From positions 471,752-535,751 of the forward strand of contig CAXAMN010008446.1 of the NCBI GenBank assembly GCA_963970005.1: 64,000 nt of DNA. The letters are read 5' to 3'. Shown piece after piece: positions 32,700 to 44,479 of the stretch. This stretch comes from Durusdinium trenchii (taxonomy: Eukaryota > Sar > Dinophyceae > Suessiales > Symbiodiniaceae). Every line of letters begins with the position of its first letter. Positions within the stretch are counted from its first letter, which is position 1. Under the pieces are notes generated by a model, which was not told the origin of the DNA, did no database searches, and saw only the letters and a program-made list of their open reading frames with translations. The translations under genes were made by a program, and so were the position numbers.

Positions 32700-35430
32700 G
32701 GGTAGAACAGCTTGGCTATGTTGAACAAGTGATTTGGACAAACATGTTGAAAACCTCATCAGCAGGATCCTTGCGATTAGGCAGTTCTTGGTTTATAAGA
32801 GCATAGAATAATTGGATCCGTATTCTTGTGCATGTGCAATTGCCGAACTCGAGTCACGCTCAGTTTAAACTCGTCGAACATCCAGTTCAGCTTCCGGCTG
32901 CTTCTTCTGAATAGCTCGCACCAATAGCTGCCTGCCGTAAGAATGCAACAAGTTCCAACCCCAAATGGTGGATTCAATCACGTTCCCTTCAAGTAAAGGA
33001 TGAGAAAGCCCTGTTAGATCATGTAACTGATCATGTTAACATGTAGTCTCTGCTGCATGAATTCCAAATGAACCCTTGTAGTACATGTGAACATGAGAGG
33101 GCTCCAAAAGGCTTCCTCTTGAAGAACATGACGCCCTAGAGGGGCCACCGGGAAGGTCGAACGACGGGAGAGTTGCGTGTCTCACGGACGACGAGCGCAC
33201 CCGACGAGCTTTCCCTCAACCCAAACACCCTAGGAATCGAAGAAACACCTGTCAAGAAACCATTGTACTGAGGACTTTTTCGCTACACCACCAGGTCAAC
33301 CATTCCTCTGATGGTCTTTGAAGGCTAGGATATAAGAATACTGAACCAGCCCATCTGACCCTCATGAGATCAGGATTCAGGAGACAATTGGCATCAACTG
33401 GCTGCTGGCTCCCAGCTGGCATCAACAAGTCCATCCTCCCCTCCCCCGATGGGTAAAGGCAGGTGGCGAATCATCTGCCCGCCGGCTTGACCCGCCAAGC
33501 CCAAGCAGCTGTTGGGAACGCCCCTGAAATTCCCTCCTCCACGCCCGGCTTTTTAACGCATGCACTGGGGGTCCCGAACAAGACTTGCGCTCCAAAGACA
33601 GAGGCCTACGGAAGGTGGGTGTGGGTGGCAGGTGTGGAGGGAGAGCATACCAACTGCATGAGGAGCATCACACAGTATCAAAACCACCGCGTTCAAGAGT
33701 ATTTTTCAGGAACTGGAAGCCTTGGGTTGGTTTGGGTTCTGTGGGGGCAGTAGGGAGATGGGCCGATTGATGGTGATTGAAATTGTGAATTCAGGAGTCA
33801 AATTTCTGGACTGGACAATGCACATCATCCGTGTCGTAGCTATCCTCAGGATTATTTTCGTGAAGCGACGCCACCCGGTGCCATCAAACGCATATTCCAT
33901 GGTTCCTTGCTAGTTTAGTTAGTGGCTCTGGCTACTCATTGCTTGTTATGAAAAGTTGGGATTGTACGCCACAGTTAGCCACCTTACTGGGCACCTTCTG
34001 AATTCGCATAGGGTCCATACTTCTTCACACCATATGTTTGTTCTACCAGGTGCCAATCTGTTCTCCCGACCCCCTTCTCAAGCTGCAACCGTCTGGAGCA
34101 CAGCTTGTCGCGTCTGGAAAGACAAGCGAGCGCTGGCAGTTTTTGACCACTTGGACATTCCACCAACCCATGTTGAACAAACTACCACGTCCACATGAAT
34201 CACAGGTCAAAGACTCCAGGTCCGCTCATACCATCGCATACCATCCGGTCCAGGTCCAGGGATTTGGGACCTCACCGGTCGGTGCCTCCGCTTCCTCCTT
34301 GAGCCGCTTCAGCGAGGTCAAGGTACCTGAAGGGTCAGGTCCAGCCCACGGAATCCGTGGCACGGAGGGGTCGGCACGGAGGTCGGTCACAAAAGCACGG
34401 GGGTAATGGTAAAAGCTCACGAAAGCAGGCAGAATGCTAGTGGTGCCGGGTGGTTCCATTGAGCAGTAGTTGAGTGGAATCTTGAATCATATTGAATCTC
34501 AGGACTTGATTTAAACACTGCCTCTGCATGTGTTTCATTCAGACTCCACAAACCCACAATGTAACCAGTCACAATCTTGCAATGATCCAGCTCCAATACA
34601 AAATCAGCTCCACCACAAAGACTTCTGTCGGCAGGTCTTCTCCAAAATGTCGAAGAATGACCTCCCACTCTAGCGCAAACATAGACTTTGTATTGTTGAC
34701 TGTTGATTCATAAAACCTAGAAAACCTACTATGTAATAGAGAGAGAGAGGCTGAGAGGTAATTAAGAACATTCTGATGGGAGCTTGGCTTGGCTGAAATA
34801 ATTAAACATTTTCAGTCAACATATGTCAACATAACAAACCTCTGCGGAATATGCGCTCGCCCAACAAAGCCCCCTTCAATCGCGATCCAGCGATCTCCCC
34901 CGGAGGGTGCAAAAGCGAAGTTCTTCACCTTGTATGTGACCAAATGTGCATGCATGCAATTCGAAGAAACAGCAACCTTGAGTAGAACAACCGCCTACAC
35001 TCTCCTCGTAACAAATGCACTGATTCATCCTCAATTACGGCAAAGGTTAAACTGAATTGTTGTGCTTGTTCAGTCCCAAGACTCTCTCTGCTGCCGAGCT
35101 TCTACAATCCGTAGATGCAACCTGCGAGTTCACCAAGAGTGCACAAGAATTGGCAACATGAAATGGGTTCCATGAATAAGGCGTTCAAGTGATAGTATGG
35201 TCGGAGCGCGAAGTCTAGTCTAGTCTCTACATGTCTCTACATGTCTCGAACCCGAGATCAAACAAGAAATCCAGGAAGAGCAACCACAAGTGAGAGGCGA
35301 CGACTGCCATAGGTCGCTACGTCCCACCGTGTCCCACCTGGTCGGCTTCACCACGCGGCGTGGCCGCCACGCGAACACTCGGCGTTCATCGGCACTGGTG
35401 GTCTACCAATCGATCGGCACTCAGTGCCGA
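32700..35430. other. No supported gene
   Basis: I see only short random frames and a few short GA runs here. It is probably intron or intergenic. Confidence 0.4.
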
Positions 35431-35437
35431 GACCCGC

Positions 35438-35515
35438 CTCGGGGGAGAGACCAGCCAGTAGGGCCACAGCGCTCTCAAGGGCTGCACGTCTGGCCCAGGG
35501 TTGGCTTTCCAAGGC
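35438..35515 (-). CDS. Exon-like segment, unknown protein
   Basis: Between cccgcag and a GAG|GC donor it reads ALESQPWARRAALESAVALL and AGLSPE. It is 26 codons, GC3-rich, with splice style identical to the PKG exons. Not recognised. Confidence 0.55.
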
Positions 35516-35729
35516 CTGCGGGAGAAAGCTGGCTGATGCAAAGGAGGGGGGCAAGAGGGGGGCAAGGACGGCAAGACCTACTTGGAGTATGGGCGGCAGA
35601 AATGACATTCCGCATCATTCCGCCATTCAAATTGATCCCCTTGTATCCCCTTTAGCTGGTCCCTTGACAAGATTCTGTGCCAAAAGCCAAGCGTTCTTTG
35701 ACATGCGAGAGGTGGGCCAACCTGATCCG

Positions 35730-35901
35730 GCCACTCTTCCCACTCAGTGACCGGCTCCCGAAAACGGCACCTGCCATCATGTACCATCGAAACATCCCTT
35801 CGGACCGTGGCGAGTTCAGGCCACCGGACGGTCGCCGCTCCCGCTGGAGCCCCCGTGCCTTCGCTCTGGACAGCAGCGACGGCAAGACGGTCCGAGAGAG
35901 C
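35730..35901 (-). CDS. Exon-like segment, unknown protein
   Basis: After ccctcag one frame reads ALSDRLAVAAVQSEGTGAPA then WPELATVRRDVSM. Another reads SRTVLPSLLSRAKARGLQ. The frame is unresolved. Not recognised. Confidence 0.42.
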
Positions 35902-35999
35902 CTGAGGGGGTGGGTGAAGCGTGGGTGAAGAGTGATAGAAGGCGCGGGGAAGGCGACCAGTGACATGTTGAACCAATGGATTGATGAATTTGTCTGGAT

Positions 36000-38760
36000 T
36001 TGTGCTGGCAAACAAGAACTGTGCTCGGATGTGCTCGGGTTCTACATGGTTCTACTGTTGATGGATAGGATCTGATCTTGTCACTTGTCTTTGAGACCAA
36101 GTAAGGATAGTGGACCACGTGTAATTATACCATTGGGAAACGGTCGCTACGCAGCGATCGGGCCCGGTCGCTTTAGCCAGCTGAAAGAGGCCATTTCAGG
36201 CCTTAAGAACCCGACCATCGTGGCCGGTGATGCAACACGAAGCTCGGTATGATGTAGAGTTTGGCTTTTGCATCGTTTGCGAATGTCTGCCGTTTGGACA
36301 CACTTGCACATGTGGAACCATGTACAAAATACGATGGTGTTTTCCACGAGATGCAGGCCGTTGATGCGGAGGGGGCGGTGGTGGGTGGTGGGATCAGTGG
36401 TGGTGCCTGCCAACTTGAGGGGGGAGTGGACGAAAGTAGTCCATTGGAGAGTAGTGTAGTCCATTGGAGGCTACAATAGAGTGTGCACTCGGCAGGCTGG
36501 TTGTGACACACTCCATAGTGAAATCACATCATCTGCCGCCACCCCGAGGTATCTGATAAGCTGTTGAGCCCAAAAGTTCCCAATTGAAGTTGAAACCAAC
36601 TTTCATGCCCACCAGCAACTGCCAACGCAGCCCCGAACGACAATGGACCAGGCAGGAATCGAAGGGCGGGGACCCCAGGCCACAAGGTCACTCAAAAAAA
36701 AAGAATCTAAACAGCCCCAATTCAGGCCACAAAGACTTCCACCAAACCCATACAATCATATCAAATCATTGTACTCTGCTCCTACAGTGGAAGCATTTGC
36801 TTTGTGGCAAACCTTGGCCTTTGGTGGGCTTGTCGTCCCTTCTTTCACCAGCAGGACCGACTCTCTGCTTCATGCCACTGCTGCAGTGCCAAGGGCGGCA
36901 ACTTGGCCTCAGCGGCGAGGCACCGAATGTGCATATGGGCAAATGTTGATGTTGCTCCGCACGGCTGGATCTTGATGGAGTCCTTCCTTGAGACCAAGTC
37001 CTGCCCTGCAGTGCTACACCTTTGACGTCCTTGAAGCTCCTGCTAAATTAAAGAGCTGGGCAGCCGGAAAGTCCGGTCCACATAACTCACCTCTTGGGCG
37101 TTGTGCCATCCCTCGACGACTGCATGGGATCTTCCAAACAGCCAGCGGTGCATCCAAAAGGGAACGCAACGCGGTGCAGTGCATGGACCTCGTCATGAAG
37201 CAGTCCCCTGGCTCTTTCTGTGGATTTAAAACCAATTTGGAGCTCAGGTCCCTACTTCACAAAACCATGCCGGCCAGTTTCGTGTGGCCGATCCGCGGTC
37301 TGGGGCAATGCTGTTGGTACACATGACTTCAGGATGACTTGGAGTTTCCCCTAACAAACAGGGCCAACAAGCTTTCTTGGTTCCAAGCCCACGTCTCCAA
37401 TAATCTCCCATACCCAAGTCTTTTGGTGCATGTATAGGTAGGTGCCGTTGTGGAGAGAGGGCCAAGTTCCCGAAGACAGAGTCAAAGATGACCTTGTTTG
37501 TGCTGCAAGCACCCATCCGGCACTTGACACTCCCCCTCCTCCAAGCAGCCCGCGCACCTTTCGCTGCCTCCACCTCAACACGAGTTGGAACCCCTGTGTC
37601 CCAGGCGTGCCCGGGGCTCAGCTCCGTTGTTACAGAAAGCATTGTTGGTTGAAGCAAACGTATCTTGACGACCTGGTGCACGTTTCCAGGGCGCACGTGT
37701 GTGAACGAACCCCCCCGGCCGTGGCCGGCGAAGACCACGCCATCTTCCAAGCCTTAGGCCCGGCTGGGAGAACATGCAATGCAAAGTGCAAAACTTCAGG
37801 AATCACAATGCGTGTCATTTCGATCCAAATGTCAATTCAAACAACAAATGAAATAGGCAAATGCAAGCAGTACACGCCCTTTTCCAAATCTTGCGACTCG
37901 CAGGTTGACAAGTAACACCCACTTCGTCTTGACAGTGAGATCAGTGGCCTTGCTTCTGGCATTCTGTTTGTTATCTTGCAGGGAATTGGGTATCACACGG
38001 GGAGTTATTTCTGTTCGAGCAAACGTTTCCTCCAAACATATTCTCCAACTATATAAAGCCTCTCTCTCGCTTTCACCATCCTGGGCAACATAATACGTAT
38101 ACATAGTTAAGTAATATACGGTACGTAGTAACACATTGCTGGATGATTCTCCCGCTTTGGCTCAGGCGGGTGTTGTTTGTCTTTGGTTCACCTGGAGGTG
38201 CTTTCTCACATTAAGGCACGACTTTGCCGCCTCCAGGTGAAAGGAAGCTTCCCATGGGGGTGGCACGGTGCATCATAAACACTTGGTCTCGTGCCACATG
38301 CTTGGTCAAGCTCAACTCCAACAGAACATTGTTCACAGGTGAGATGATGCCCAAACAATGATTCTTCAGAGGTGCTGCTTGACCAATCGTGCTTTGAAAT
38401 GCACCATGCTTGAATCTGTACACGCGTGGTTGGCAATCCAATTGTGGAGGTCATATTCATGAGACAGCCCCTCTATGATTTCCTAATGTATACAGTATAT
38501 ATGACAAGAAAACAATCGCCTGGACTGCACTTCTCTCTGCTGATAAGTCTGCTGGAGGTTGGCCACACCTCCTCCTATCATAACATCCAATATGAATGAG
38601 TATCCTTGCGTACATTCACACATTGTAAAGCAGGATCCATATCATAACCAAACAAATATCTGAGCGCACAAACATCATGGATCAACGGTTCACAAGCTGT
38701 TGCATGGTGTATCAATGTTTTTGTTGCTTCTTGTCATTGTTCTTATTTTTAGTTGTTATC
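36000..38760. other. Mostly non-coding; weak exon candidates
   Basis: A minus-strand stretch near 37500-37600 reads PTRVEVEAAKGARAAWRR after an acacag acceptor. A plus-strand frame at 36988-37326 is open for 112 codons without splice support. Neither is convincing. Confidence 0.3.
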
Positions 38761-38826
38761 TATTTTTACATACGATATAATACATAGACATACTTATCAT
38801 ACCAGTGTGGCACTAGCACCGAGGTC

Positions 38827-39481
38827 TTAAATTTCAGCCCTGTAGCCGCCAGAGCCTGCACTGAAGGTAGCAAGAGGAATGCGGCATTGAACGAGCTCTC
38901 TGCACAATGGGCACGTTCCAACAGACCCAGCACAGTCTTCACAGAACTGCTTGTGTTCACAAGGAAGGAGCACCGTGTCTGCAGGATTTGTGTAGCAAAT
39001 GCAGCATTTGGCTTCTGCTGCCTCTTCAACCACCTTCAGACTTTCCAAAACGGTTCTCAAGACTTGCTTCAAAGTTGCATCATCTGGCTTGGTTTCCAAT
39101 CGCTCTTGTAGAACCGCTTTCTGGCTTAGAAGGAGATGCTTGTATGCATTGCGAAGACCTAAATGTGAATAGTCTTCTAAGGCTTGGTCCAGCTCCTCAT
39201 GCTCCTCTGCTAGACGCAGCTTTTGTGCTGTTGCATCTTCAATTTCTTTGTTCAATCGTTGCTCTGCCTCAGCCACACTGTTGCCGAAGTCGAGTGACTC
39301 CATTATCTCTTCGCATGCCCAGCCATCACGAGACACTCTGTGTGCCGCATACGTGTGGTTGCAAGTTGAACAAACGGCTTTCTCATTGAAGAAGCACCAC
39401 AGGCTGGCAAACGGGCTGAATACTTCCGATGTCTTACAATTGCAGTGGCAACCAGCCGCATGACACACATATTCGACCACG
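38827..39481 (-). CDS. RING-finger C-terminal part of the GTPase-RING gene
   Basis: Uninterrupted 217-codon frame. An N-terminal Cys-rich block with HAAGCHCNC and CSTCNHTYAAHRV could bind zinc. It is followed by a coiled coil (NKEIEDATAQKLRLAEEHEE) and a C3HC4 RING in the last 60 residues. The RING is similar in layout to IAP-type RINGs, which bind an E2 enzyme. It reads into the upstream part only after a one-base shift. Confidence 0.75.
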
Positions 39482-40599
39482 AAAACTTATCTTTTTCAAG
39501 CCGCCAACGGTGAACGGCTCTTCTCAGTGTAGACGCCACACCGCTGGAGGCAATTTGTTGACGGTGGTGCTGCAAGTCTGCAACAAGACGATCATGCTCG
39601 ACTATGAGCTCTAAGCCTTTCGATCTTCTCCCGTTGATCATTCAGCTCTCGAAACCTTGGATGAACTTAGGTTTTCCCAGTACAGAAATCCACAACATAG
39701 AACTATTTCATGTGGAGATTGCTCCTGTCTGGGATGTCAAACAAAAAGAAGCTGAAAACCGGTTGAAAACAACATGAGAAGCTTGAGAGGTTCAACTGCA
39801 GGCAAATCGTGAATGAGCCAGCCAATCTTTTCCATCGCTACCAGGCTAGCTCGTATCTCTCCTGATATCTCCTTCTGTTGGTCTTCTTCAAGATCTGGTT
39901 CTGATGATTCTGAAATGGCACGCATGATATCCTGGACCATGCCAAATGGGTTCTCAATGCACTCAAACTTCGGAATGGGCCAAGCTCTTCAAAGCACTTG
40001 ACCTTGAAGTTCAGTTTCCTCTTGTTTTCAGTGTTGGTGAAAACGACCACAATGTGTTTCATGACAGCTTGGGGCATGACCGATGTGAGCTGCCTGATGA
40101 CATACTCCAAGGTAGCAGTCATTCGAGACTCTCGCCCATTGGCCACAATCATAACACAATTGATCGATTGTACTTTCTCCCCCAGGCAAGCCATAATGCG
40201 TTTGACATGCTCTTTGTCCACATCGATTCCTCTTGAGTCACCAAAACCTGGAGTGTCTATCATGGTCATGAACCAGTTTCGGCACAACTGAAGCTGGTAG
40301 ACTCTGGCATCAGACGTTTTGCTGGCCATGGGGTCGTCCAAAGCATTTTCCACATTAAGGTCAGTCACACGCCCTTCCCCGAAGGCTTTAAGCTCCTCTC
40401 CTGACAAGACCTCCTCGTCGTCACGGTGGAGGCGCGTCACCCGCTTCATGTTGGCAATGAGGTTCAATAGAGAGGTCTTACCCCAGCCCGTTTGTCCAAG
40501 CAGGAGAACTGTGTAATTGTGCTCTTGGGAGAACTTGGAGAACCTCCCGGCACCCATGCTTCGCGGTACGCTTCCTCCAGAGCAACTAACTGATCCCAA
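38827..40599 (-). CDS. AIG1/GIMAP-like GTPase with coiled coil and C-terminal RING finger; frame broken
   Basis: N-terminal part (40599-39985) has a P-loop GQTGWGKTS, switch-type DTPGFGDS, and VVVFTNTEN at the specificity position. This fits the AIG1/TOC family of septin-like GTPases. A charged helical middle (39984-39500) follows, with ELNDQREKIE and LVADLQHHRQQ. A Cys/His-rich segment comes next, and then a C3HC4 RING (CCICYTNPAD, LPCEHKQFC, CPLC) near the end. The stop is just after RAEI. The best ATG is at 40557 (MGAGRF); the upstream frame begins at TTG. A GTPase fused to a ubiquitin ligase-type RING suggests a membrane or immune-like E3. The frame changes at 39977, 39618 and 39482, each at a short homopolymer. 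It is either a young pseudogene or carries assembly indels. Confidence 0.72.
39985..40557 (-). CDS. AIG1-type GTPase domain part
   Basis: Carries G1 (GQTGWGKTS), G3 (DTPGFGDS) and an FTNTEN motif in the G4 position. The length of about 190 residues fits an AIG1 G domain. The frame continues as PIPKFECIENPFG in a shifted frame, showing the break at 39977-39979 is an indel and not the end of the domain. Confidence 0.75.
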
Positions 40600-41129
40600 G
40601 CTTCACAAGCTCCAGGTGCTTGAGCAATAGGGACCCACCCAGTAGAAACAACCTGGCAACTGGCAACATATTATATACTCAACACACTCTCCACCTATGT
40701 AGAATCTGCAGCAGAGTGCAAAAACTGTCTGTCATTCGCAATTGTTTCTCAACTGAGCTCAGATTTATTGTCATATTTGAGCTAGTGCAGTGCACGGCTC
40801 CCTTCTCTGCTCGCTTTAGATTCCGGTTGCTGGGCATCCGGACTTTCCATAGAACAGGTTGAAGAGGACGAGGAAATCGTGGCCAACAACCGATGGACGA
40901 TATCAAACAACCCTACCGAAAGATCTACCGGCATTTAAAAACCTACAATACACAAATTCCTGGAAGACAAGCAGCAACCAATTGAAAGTCATGAGAAGAT
41001 TCGATGCAGGACCTCCTCAAACCAAAGCATAAAGGGTTGAACAACACAGAATCTTACCATATCCTACCACAACATCCACGGCCATGTGCCCCTCAAACCC
41101 CTTTTGTCGGCTTGACGAAGTCATCAAAC

Positions 41130-41260
41130 AAGACGGAAGCCCCGCCTTCACAGGCGCCAGGACGCGAAAGGCCAAGGGCACAAAGGGTCCCACCGGCGCT
41201 TCTTGGTCCAGGGCATTCAGCAAGGCTTCCAGGAAGGCCGCCGCCTCGGTGCAGTCTGAG
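41130..41260 (-). CDS. Exon-like segment, unknown protein
   Basis: After ccctcag it reads CTEAAAFLEALLNALDQEAP and VGPFVPLAFRVLAPVKAG. Strong GC3 bias. Not recognised; could be upstream of the GTPase-RING gene. Confidence 0.5.
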
Positions 41261-41611
41261 GGCGCATGACGCGTGGATGGAGCGCGCTGATGACACGCAT
41301 GAAACGATCTTCTACTAGTAAAGGGGATGTAAAAAAAACAACATTCCCAAACGGAGCAATCAATAATAGCGAAGTCAGCTTAATTAGGCAAGAAATGCTG
41401 GGTAAGTGTCGCCGGGCGATCACTTAAACACACAGTTTGAAACCTTACAGGGACTTGATTTAACATACAAATGTAAAACAACCCGAAGACGATCATTCCA
41501 AAACAAGGAGCTGGGGTCAAACTAGTTCATCAAATGCTAACGCCTTTCTGCTGCAAACAGGCACACAGTCTGGATACGCCGCCAAAGAACATCAAAAACC
41601 AAAAACATGGC

Positions 41612-41673
41612 GCTTCAACCAGCGCCTGCTGCTGTGCGCCGCTGCGCCGCAGCAAGGCGCTGGTTGCAGAAGC
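41612..41673. repeat. GC-rich foldback
   Basis: gcttcaaccagcgcctgctg pairs with gcaaggcgctggttgcagaagc read inverted. It is followed by more GC-rich sequence. Confidence 0.65.
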
Positions 41674-42244
41674 CCAGCATAGCGCAGCGCCGCGGCCCTG
41701 GCGTGCCGAAGCAGCGCTGCCTGCGATACGGGAGCGCGGGCGCGAGCCGCGGGGCGGTGCTCTTCATGTAGACGGTTGATGAATCATCACCCCCAGCATG
41801 TAACGATTGAGTATATGAATATATGTAGTGTAGAAGAGGGTGGATGAATCTATTTTTTCTGGAAGTCTGGATGGTAAAACATCTCCACATATCTCCACTA
41901 TAGAGGGGGGTTCATGAGCAGCCCACATTGACCGCGTTGAGGACCTGGATTGACCAGAAACTCCGGGGAGCACCGGAATCACAACCTCTGGATCTCCGGT
42001 GCCACCGCGAACTATGCAAGGACCAACAGCCACCCAAAAAAGGGCCCTCCTCAAATGTTACGTTCCCCATTTCACGTAGAAGGTATACCGGTTTACCAGT
42101 ATCTTGGATAGATGGGATACTTGAGTATCCTGCCACATTCTCACATAGATGTTTCACCAATCGCCTTCCTCTGCAGTCGCTGAGCTTGCTACTTTCGACA
42201 TCTCTGGAAAGACTGGATGAAGTATGATGAAAATGAGATTCCTC

Positions 42245-42360
42245 AGTGGGTTTACGGGGGTTTACGGGTTTACGCGGGTTTACGCGGGTTCGCGGGTTTA
42301 CGGGTTTACGCGGGTTTACGCGGGTTTACGGGTTTACGCGGGTTTACAGGTTTGCTGGGT
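42245..42360. repeat. Telomere-like GGGTTTACGC array
   Basis: About 12 units of gggtttacgc or gggtttac in tandem. Resembles, but is not, the TTTAGGG telomere repeat. Confidence 0.85.
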
Positions 42361-42775
42361 TTAGAGATGTTTACGATTTGCGGTGTGTAGTGACTACGAA
42401 AGCGAAAACATATGATGTTCTGGGAAGGCTGCCATCAAGAGGGCATCGGTTCTCATCTGTGTACAACAGCTTTAGCATAAATATATATATATAAGTACAT
42501 ATAAGTATCTCTGAGTGTCGTTTGTCTTTGTTATACGGCGTAATGGCCGACAACCCTTCAGAAGACTACAGACCGACGAGGTTGCAAAAACAACGACCCC
42601 GACTATCGACGATCTTGAGGAACCATTGGCTTGAATGGACATGGGGGTGGAAATGGGATATGAACATAGGCCTTGACACAATACTAGACGACCAGAGTAA
42701 AAGCAAAACTAATTGATTGGGCCTTGGACGGGCCGAACCCTTGTTGCCATGGACCTCTCCTATGCTGCGCGCAGT

Positions 42776-42843
42776 CGGTAAACCGGTGTAAACCGGTGTA
42801 AATCGGTAAACCGGTGTAAACCGGTGTCAATCGGTAAACTGGT
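42776..42843. repeat. Inverted related array, CGGTGTAAAC
   Basis: Tandem cggtgtaaac/cggtaaac units. Read on the other strand they are ggtttacacc, close to the array at 42245. Confidence 0.85.
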
Positions 42844-42889
42844 GTCGTCAAATACCAGACGCGCGTGATGCCGCAATGAGATTCCTACA

Positions 42890-42985
42890 TCTGCCACTTG
42901 TGGACAGCTGCGAGTATAGGGGCGCTTTTCCGGACACCGGCCCAACCTCTGAGCAGCTGGCCGAAGGTATCCCGGAAGTTCCTGG
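42890..42985 (-). CDS. Exon-like segment, unknown protein
   Basis: Reads FRDTFGQLLRGWAGVRKSAP then ILAAVHKWQM and a TAG. Not recognised. Confidence 0.35.
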
Positions 42986-43849
42986 GACTCCAACCGATTG
43001 GATCGGTGACCCCACGATGGCTGCGGGTCAGCAGGAAGAGGGTGACCCCATGCGAGAGGAAGGAGCACCATGAGAGGTGCTATAATAGGTGAAACCTTGG
43101 GGAATCATGTCTCACCCACCCAGAGCCCTCTCAGCCAGCGGATCTACCGGATCTGCAGTTTTTCAATTGTTTGGCCTCTCTGGGAGAGAGCTTTTAACAG
43201 GACATGGGCCGAAGTGGGGGGATCAGCAATGGCCCAAACAAGGTTCCAGGCAATGGTTCAGAGGCTCAGAACCGGTGGATGGTTCTTCTTGTGCTCCTTT
43301 CATTCTCCCGAGCAACTTGGCGCTCTCTCCAGAAAAGAATCATCCAAGTCATTCCAAGTACATACCCTCGGTGAAACCAAGGGGTCGTGTATTATTGTAG
43401 TAGAAACTGCCAAACAGTTCTCTGAACAACCACCTGTGATTTCAGTTCACTCGAACCAAGAGTGGATGCCAAAATTTGCCTGCGTAATTAAGCGGCGCCT
43501 TTGTGTGAAATAGCCATCTCCACATCTAGTAACCTCCTAGAATTGATAGTCTCAGAATGTATTGCACCATCAATTCATGTCTATTCATCAATTCATATCA
43601 ATTCTATCTATCTATTGGGGGGCTGCAATGATTCATCCCTTGCACCTCTTGGATCCACTCCGTAACAGGTCCAGGCTCTCCAACAGCATGGGCACCTGCG
43701 ACAGACAGGGCTTGGCTGTTACAGGCATGGCCTGCTTGGGATTTGGGTGATTTGATGAGGTGCTCCCGGTGGGCCAAAGTGGGCCAACAAATGGATACCA
43801 ACAAAATCAGCATAAATCAAACATGATACAACATATACTTGGCTAGAGG

Positions 43850-44040
43850 CTTCCCAGCTGGACAGAACTCCCACGATCCGTATCCAACTCCCACCTCGCC
43901 TCGTCCACTGGGGCATTCTCCACCAATGCTTCCAAAGCCTCGTGCAGCGGCGTCACTCTTTGCGCAGCTTGGCCCGATGGTCGTCTGCGTGCTTTTGACG
44001 CAGATCTTTCTGAGCGCTGCTCCGTGCAGGAGTCTCTTGC
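43850..44040 (-). CDS. Exon-like segment, unknown protein
   Basis: Reads TPLHEALEALVENAPVDEAR then WELDTDRG, with a basic Arg/Ser-rich part upstream. Helical and GC3-rich. Not recognised. Confidence 0.45.
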
Positions 44041-44227
44041 TTCACGTGCGGTCCGATGTTGCCCAATATATATATATGTTAAATAATTTAGTTTAATATT
44101 TAATTTTTGAAAGCAGTTGAAAGCAGCGATCCAGGGTACGATGTGGTCAAAAAATGGCAATAGGCCATAGATGCCATAGTGGGACCCTCCATGAATCCAT
44201 GTCTAATACTAACGCGTACATCCTCTT

Positions 44228-44237
44228 NNNNNNNNNN
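44228..44237. other. Assembly gap (10 N)
   Basis: Ten N bases. The 12 bases gtacatcctctt occur immediately on both sides (44216-44227 and 44238-44249), so the gap is probably an unmerged overlap. Confidence 0.9.
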
Positions 44238-44438
44238 GTACATCCTCTTGAGACATGTGGCAACAAGAAACACATCAGCTGAGTGGGCTCCAGCAAAGCT
44301 AAGAGTTTGCACTTTCCTCACTGGGCCGAATCAGCTCGGAAACAAGCTATATATATATATATATTGCAGCTATTAATATAATATATGTTATATATGGCTG
44401 TTTCAAACGCTTTTAGCCTAGTAAGATCCAGTATACTC

Positions 44439-44479
44439 CCAGGGAGTCCTGGGAGTATACTTTGCCACCACGTTAGGGC
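44439..44479. repeat. Left arm of an 870-bp-spaced inverted repeat
   Basis: ccagggagtcctgggagtat continuing to cgttagggc. Its inverted copy is at 45314-45357. It overlaps a 12-bp-arm palindrome at 44431-44460 (gtatactcccag / ctgggagtatac). Confidence 0.75.

Noticed and set aside
43070-43513. 147-codon plus-strand frame
   Set aside because: Opposite to all supported exons, no motif, and ordinary codon use; not enough support.
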